Source: an uncultured Corynebacterium sp. (lineage in GTDB: Bacteria > Actinomycetota > Actinomycetes > Mycobacteriales > Mycobacteriaceae). From it: 7,764 bases of DNA. The stretch covers positions 1 to 7,764 of the forward strand of contig CALZCR010000065.1 of NCBI GenBank assembly GCA_945631445.1. The letters are read 5' to 3'. Shown here piece after piece: positions 5,837 through 7,764 of the stretch. The notes under the pieces are model-generated. The model was given only the letters and a program-made list of their open reading frames with translations, was not told the DNA's origin and ran no database searches. The position numbers and the translations under genes are program-made. The first letter of the stretch is position 1, and each line of letters opens with the position of its first letter.

Positions 5837-6867
5837 CGCAGAACCTCCACGGTCAATCCGTCTTGTTGATCGGCCCACTGCAGGGCCCGGGACACCTCGG
5901 CGGCCTCCCCGTCGAGGCCTAACACCAGCGTGCCGACGGTCGAGCGTCGCAGCGGGGCGTCCGCCGCGTGCAGCAGGGCGGCGGTCACGGCGAACTGCGC
6001 CGAGATCCCGCTGATCAGCTCGCGGGCGGCGCCGCCGGTGTGCACGACGCGCACGAGCGTGTGCGGCGGGCGGGAGCGCAGGTCTACGACGACGGAGTCG
6101 GGCAGCTTCTGCGGGACGACGGTTTCGACGAAGCTGCGGGTCAACGGGTGCTGCGGGTGGGCGAAGACGTCGTCGACGGGGCCGTTTTCGATGAGTCGGC
6201 CGTCTTCCAGCACCGCGACCCGGTCCGCGATGCGGGCGATGACGTTCATCTGGTGGGTGATGATCAGCACGGTCAGGCCCAGCTCTTCGTTGACGCGCAC
6301 CAACAGCTCCAGGATCTGGGCGGTGGTGATCGGGTCCAGCGCGCTGGTCGGCTCATCGCACAGCAGGATCTTCGGGTCGGTGACCAGGGCGCGGGCGATG
6401 CCGACGCGCTGGCGTTGCCCGCCGGAGAGCTGCGCCGGGCGGTGCTCGGCGCGCTCGGCCAGGCCCACCAGCTCCAGCACGTCGGTGACGCGGGCGGTGA
6501 TCTCCGGCTTGGGCACCTTGGACAGCACCAGCGGCATGGCCACGTTCTCGGCGACGGTCTTGGAGCCGATGAGGTTGTAGTGTTGGAAGACCATCGCGAC
6601 TTCGCGGCGCAGGGCGCGCAGCCCGCCGGCCTTAAGCGTCGCCGGTTCTTGGCCGAGCGTCGTGACGGTGCCGTCGGTGACGGATTCCAGTCCGTTGACG
6701 GTGCGCAGCAGGGTGGATTTTCCGGCGCCGGAGGTGCCCACGACGCCGTAGACGCTGCCTTCCGGGATGTCGAAGGTGATGCCGTCCAACGCGTGAACGG
6801 CCCCCGGTCCAGTGCCGAAGGCCTTGGTCACGTCATGAAACGACACCGCCGGTGGGGCGGATGTCAT
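5833..6867 (-). CDS. metN: MetN-type ABC transporter ATPase with C-terminal NIL domain
   Basis: The 344-residue ATPase powers the importer (E. coli MetN is 343). Motifs are complete: Walker A GTSGAGKST (44-52), Q-loop Q95, signature LSGGQ (147-151), Walker B ILLCDE (167-172) and switch H205. A C-terminal domain (about 265-340) matches the NIL/ACT-like regulatory domain, which in E. coli binds methionine and shuts transport off when the internal pool is high. The start at 6867 is chosen because AAGGAG (6882-6877) overlaps the metQ stop 9 nt upstream. The frame is open 28 codons further, but that reading would overlap metQ and adds a Lys/Arg/Ser-rich tail unlike the family. The presence of the NIL domain points to methionine or a compound yielding it. 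Confidence 0.93.
   Translation of the reverse strand: MTSAPPAVSFHDVTKAFGTGPGAVHALDGITFDIPEGSVYGVVGTSGAGKSTLLRTVNGLESVTDGTVTTLGQEPATLKAGGLRALRREVAMVFQHYNLIGSKTVAENVAMPLVLSKVPKPEITARVTDVLELVGLAERAEHRPAQLSGGQRQRVGIARALVTDPKILLCDEPTSALDPITTAQILELLVRVNEELGLTVLIITHQMNVIARIADRVAVLEDGRLIENGPVDDVFAHPQHPLTRSFVETVVPQKLPDSVVVDLRSRPPHTLVRVVHTGGAARELISGISAQFAVTAALLHAADAPLRRSTVGTLVLGLDGEAAEVSRALQWADQQDGLTVEVLR
5844..5848 (-). promoter_or_regulatory. Ribosome binding site that fixes the metI start
   Basis: GGAGG inside the last codons of metN is 7 nt before the ATG at 5836, which itself overlaps the metN TGA. This supports translational coupling and rules out the longer reading from 5878. Confidence 0.75.
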
Positions 6868-6880
6868 GAAGATGAGCTCC

Positions 6881-7726
6881 TTAGTCGGCCGGGACGATTT
6901 CTTCCGGGACGAACCAGTAGTCGTTCTCGTTTTCTTCGGCGAGGAAGTCATGGAAGGCGGGGTCGTTGTAAGCGTCGACGACGGCCTGGGCCCACTCGGA
7001 GTCGGCGTCCTCGGAACGCACGACGGCCTGCAGGATCAACTCGGGGCGCAGTTCCTCCTGGAAGTGCTGCAGCTGCGGGTCGACGCCGGAGGAGTACGAG
7101 ATCGAACCCGGGATCACGCCCCAGTCCAGGTCCGACAGCGAGCGCGGGATGGTGGCCGAATCCATGGTCTGGATGTCCAGGTTATTCGGGTTGTCCTGGA
7201 TGTCGGCGCTGGTCAGCAGGCCCGGGTTGGCGTCCGGGTCGAGGGTGATCCAGCCGGCGTCGGCGAGCATGAGAAACGCGCGCGCCTGGTTGGAGGCGTC
7301 CGCCGGGATGCCGACGGTGTGCCCGTCGGCCACGGCGTCGAGAGAGTCGTGGTTCTCGGAGTACAGGCCGGCCGGGACGGTCGGGATCGGGGTGATCGCG
7401 GCCAGGTCGGAGCCGGTCTCATTGTTGAAGTTCTCCATGTAGGAGGTGTGCTGGTCGACGTTGAGGTCGACGGAGCCTTCGGCCACGGCGACGTCGGCCT
7501 GCTGCAGGTCGGTGAAGTCGGTGTACTCGACGGTGTAGCCGGCGTCGGTGAGGATGGGGTCGATGCCCTCCTGGAAGAGCACGGAGTAGGGGCCGGGGGA
7601 GGTGCCGACGTGGATGGCGTCGTCGTCGGCGCCGGAGTCGGTCCCGCAGGCGACCAGGCCGACGCCGGCGGTCAGCGCGGCGGCGGCTGCGGCGAGGGGA
7701 CGCAGGAGGGTGCGGCGGAGGGACAT
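6881..7726 (-). CDS. metQ: MetQ/NlpA-family substrate-binding lipoprotein, divergent pocket
   Basis: This 281-residue receptor starts with a signal peptide (RR at 4-5, Ala-rich core) and the lipobox LVAC, giving lipidated Cys27 at the outer face of the membrane. The mature protein follows the NlpA/MetQ fold: IHVGTSPGPYS (38-48), DLNVDQHTSYM (87-97), NQARAFLML (146-154) and RSLSDLDWGVIPGS (195-208). By eye against E. coli MetQ recalled from memory, His93 and Arg149 match contact residues H88 and R144, but F86 is Asp91, N202 falls at Pro206, N229 falls at Leu232 or Gln233, and Y69 is Phe71. The ligand may thus be a methionine derivative, a peptide or another amino acid. AAGGAG (7740-7735) is 8 nt before the ATG. 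It is the first gene of the five-gene unit; its promoter lies mostly beyond the window. Confidence 0.85.
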   Translation of the reverse strand: MSLRRTLLRPLAAAAAALTAGVGLVACGTDSGADDDAIHVGTSPGPYSVLFQEGIDPILTDAGYTVEYTDFTDLQQADVAVAEGSVDLNVDQHTSYMENFNNETGSDLAAITPIPTVPAGLYSENHDSLDAVADGHTVGIPADASNQARAFLMLADAGWITLDPDANPGLLTSADIQDNPNNLDIQTMDSATIPRSLSDLDWGVIPGSISYSSGVDPQLQHFQEELRPELILQAVVRSEDADSEWAQAVVDAYNDPAFHDFLAEENENDYWFVPEEIVPAD

Positions 7727-7747
7727 GGCGAAAGCTCCTTGGTGCTT

Positions 7748-7760
7748 AAACAGTGTGTTT
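7748..7760. promoter_or_regulatory. Short inverted repeat AAACA-GTG-TGTTT upstream of metQ
   Basis: Perfect 5-bp arms around 3 nt lie 21 nt before the metQ ATG, at the window edge. It may be an operator or chance; the rest of the control region is not visible. No McbR-like box is seen in the 38 nt available. Confidence 0.2.
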
Positions 7761-7764
7761 GTCG

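Noticed and set aside
5833..6951. Longer metN reading starting at 6951
   Set aside because: The extra 28 residues overlap metQ, are Lys/Arg/Ser/Thr-rich and unlike MetN, and the 6867 start has a proper ribosome site at the metQ stop.
1..7764. CRISPR arrays, tRNA or rRNA genes, insertion sequences, phage attachment sites
   Set aside because: No regularly spaced repeats, no cloverleaf or CCA-type ends, and no transposase or integrase were found on either strand.

Overview
The window is GC-rich actinobacterial DNA, most probably from the genus Corynebacterium. The signs are strong G/C third-position codon bias, AAGGAG-type ribosome sites, a lipoprotein MetQ with a separate MetN and MetI, and two sequences each one base away from TAGAC-N6-GTCTA. 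That last motif is the published operator of McbR, the corynebacterial regulator of methionine and sulfur metabolism. The genus call is inference; no rRNA or other marker is present.

Layout. (1) 1-91, minus strand: the first 30 codons of a Tat-exported protein that runs off the left edge. (2) 92-369: a divergent control region with the two McbR-like boxes (116-131 and 296-311), one close to each gene start, plus a separate inverted repeat (230-251). (3) 370-2004, plus strand: a two-gene unit, an OsmC-family protein followed by an acyl-CoA-dehydrogenase-fold flavoprotein. (4) 2005-2368: a convergent intergenic region rich in palindromes, holding a good intrinsic terminator, a perfect 34-nt palindrome, a degenerate relative of its core, and an open in-frame continuation of the next gene beyond its stop. 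(5) 7726-2369, minus strand: one tightly packed five-gene unit, metQ-metN-metI-M20 metallopeptidase-MFS transporter, with stop/RBS or stop/start overlaps at the first three junctions.

How the genes may work together. The minus-strand unit encodes a complete MetNIQ-type importer (lipoprotein receptor, ATPase with C-terminal regulatory domain, permease), then a cytoplasmic M20 amidohydrolase and a DHA2-type MFS transporter. The receptor differs from E. coli MetQ at several methionine-contact positions. With the hydrolase next door, this suggests that the cargo may be a dipeptide or N-acylated amino acid that is cleaved after import. The plus-strand pair resembles sulfur-starvation gene sets (OsmC plus DszC/SfnB-like flavoprotein), and its upstream region carries the McbR-like boxes. 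A sulfur or methionine salvage theme across the window is therefore plausible but unproven.

The most interesting points are the paired McbR-like boxes in the divergent promoter, the altered MetQ-like binding site beside an M20 hydrolase, the OsmC protein with only one cysteine, and the unexplained 34-nt palindrome.
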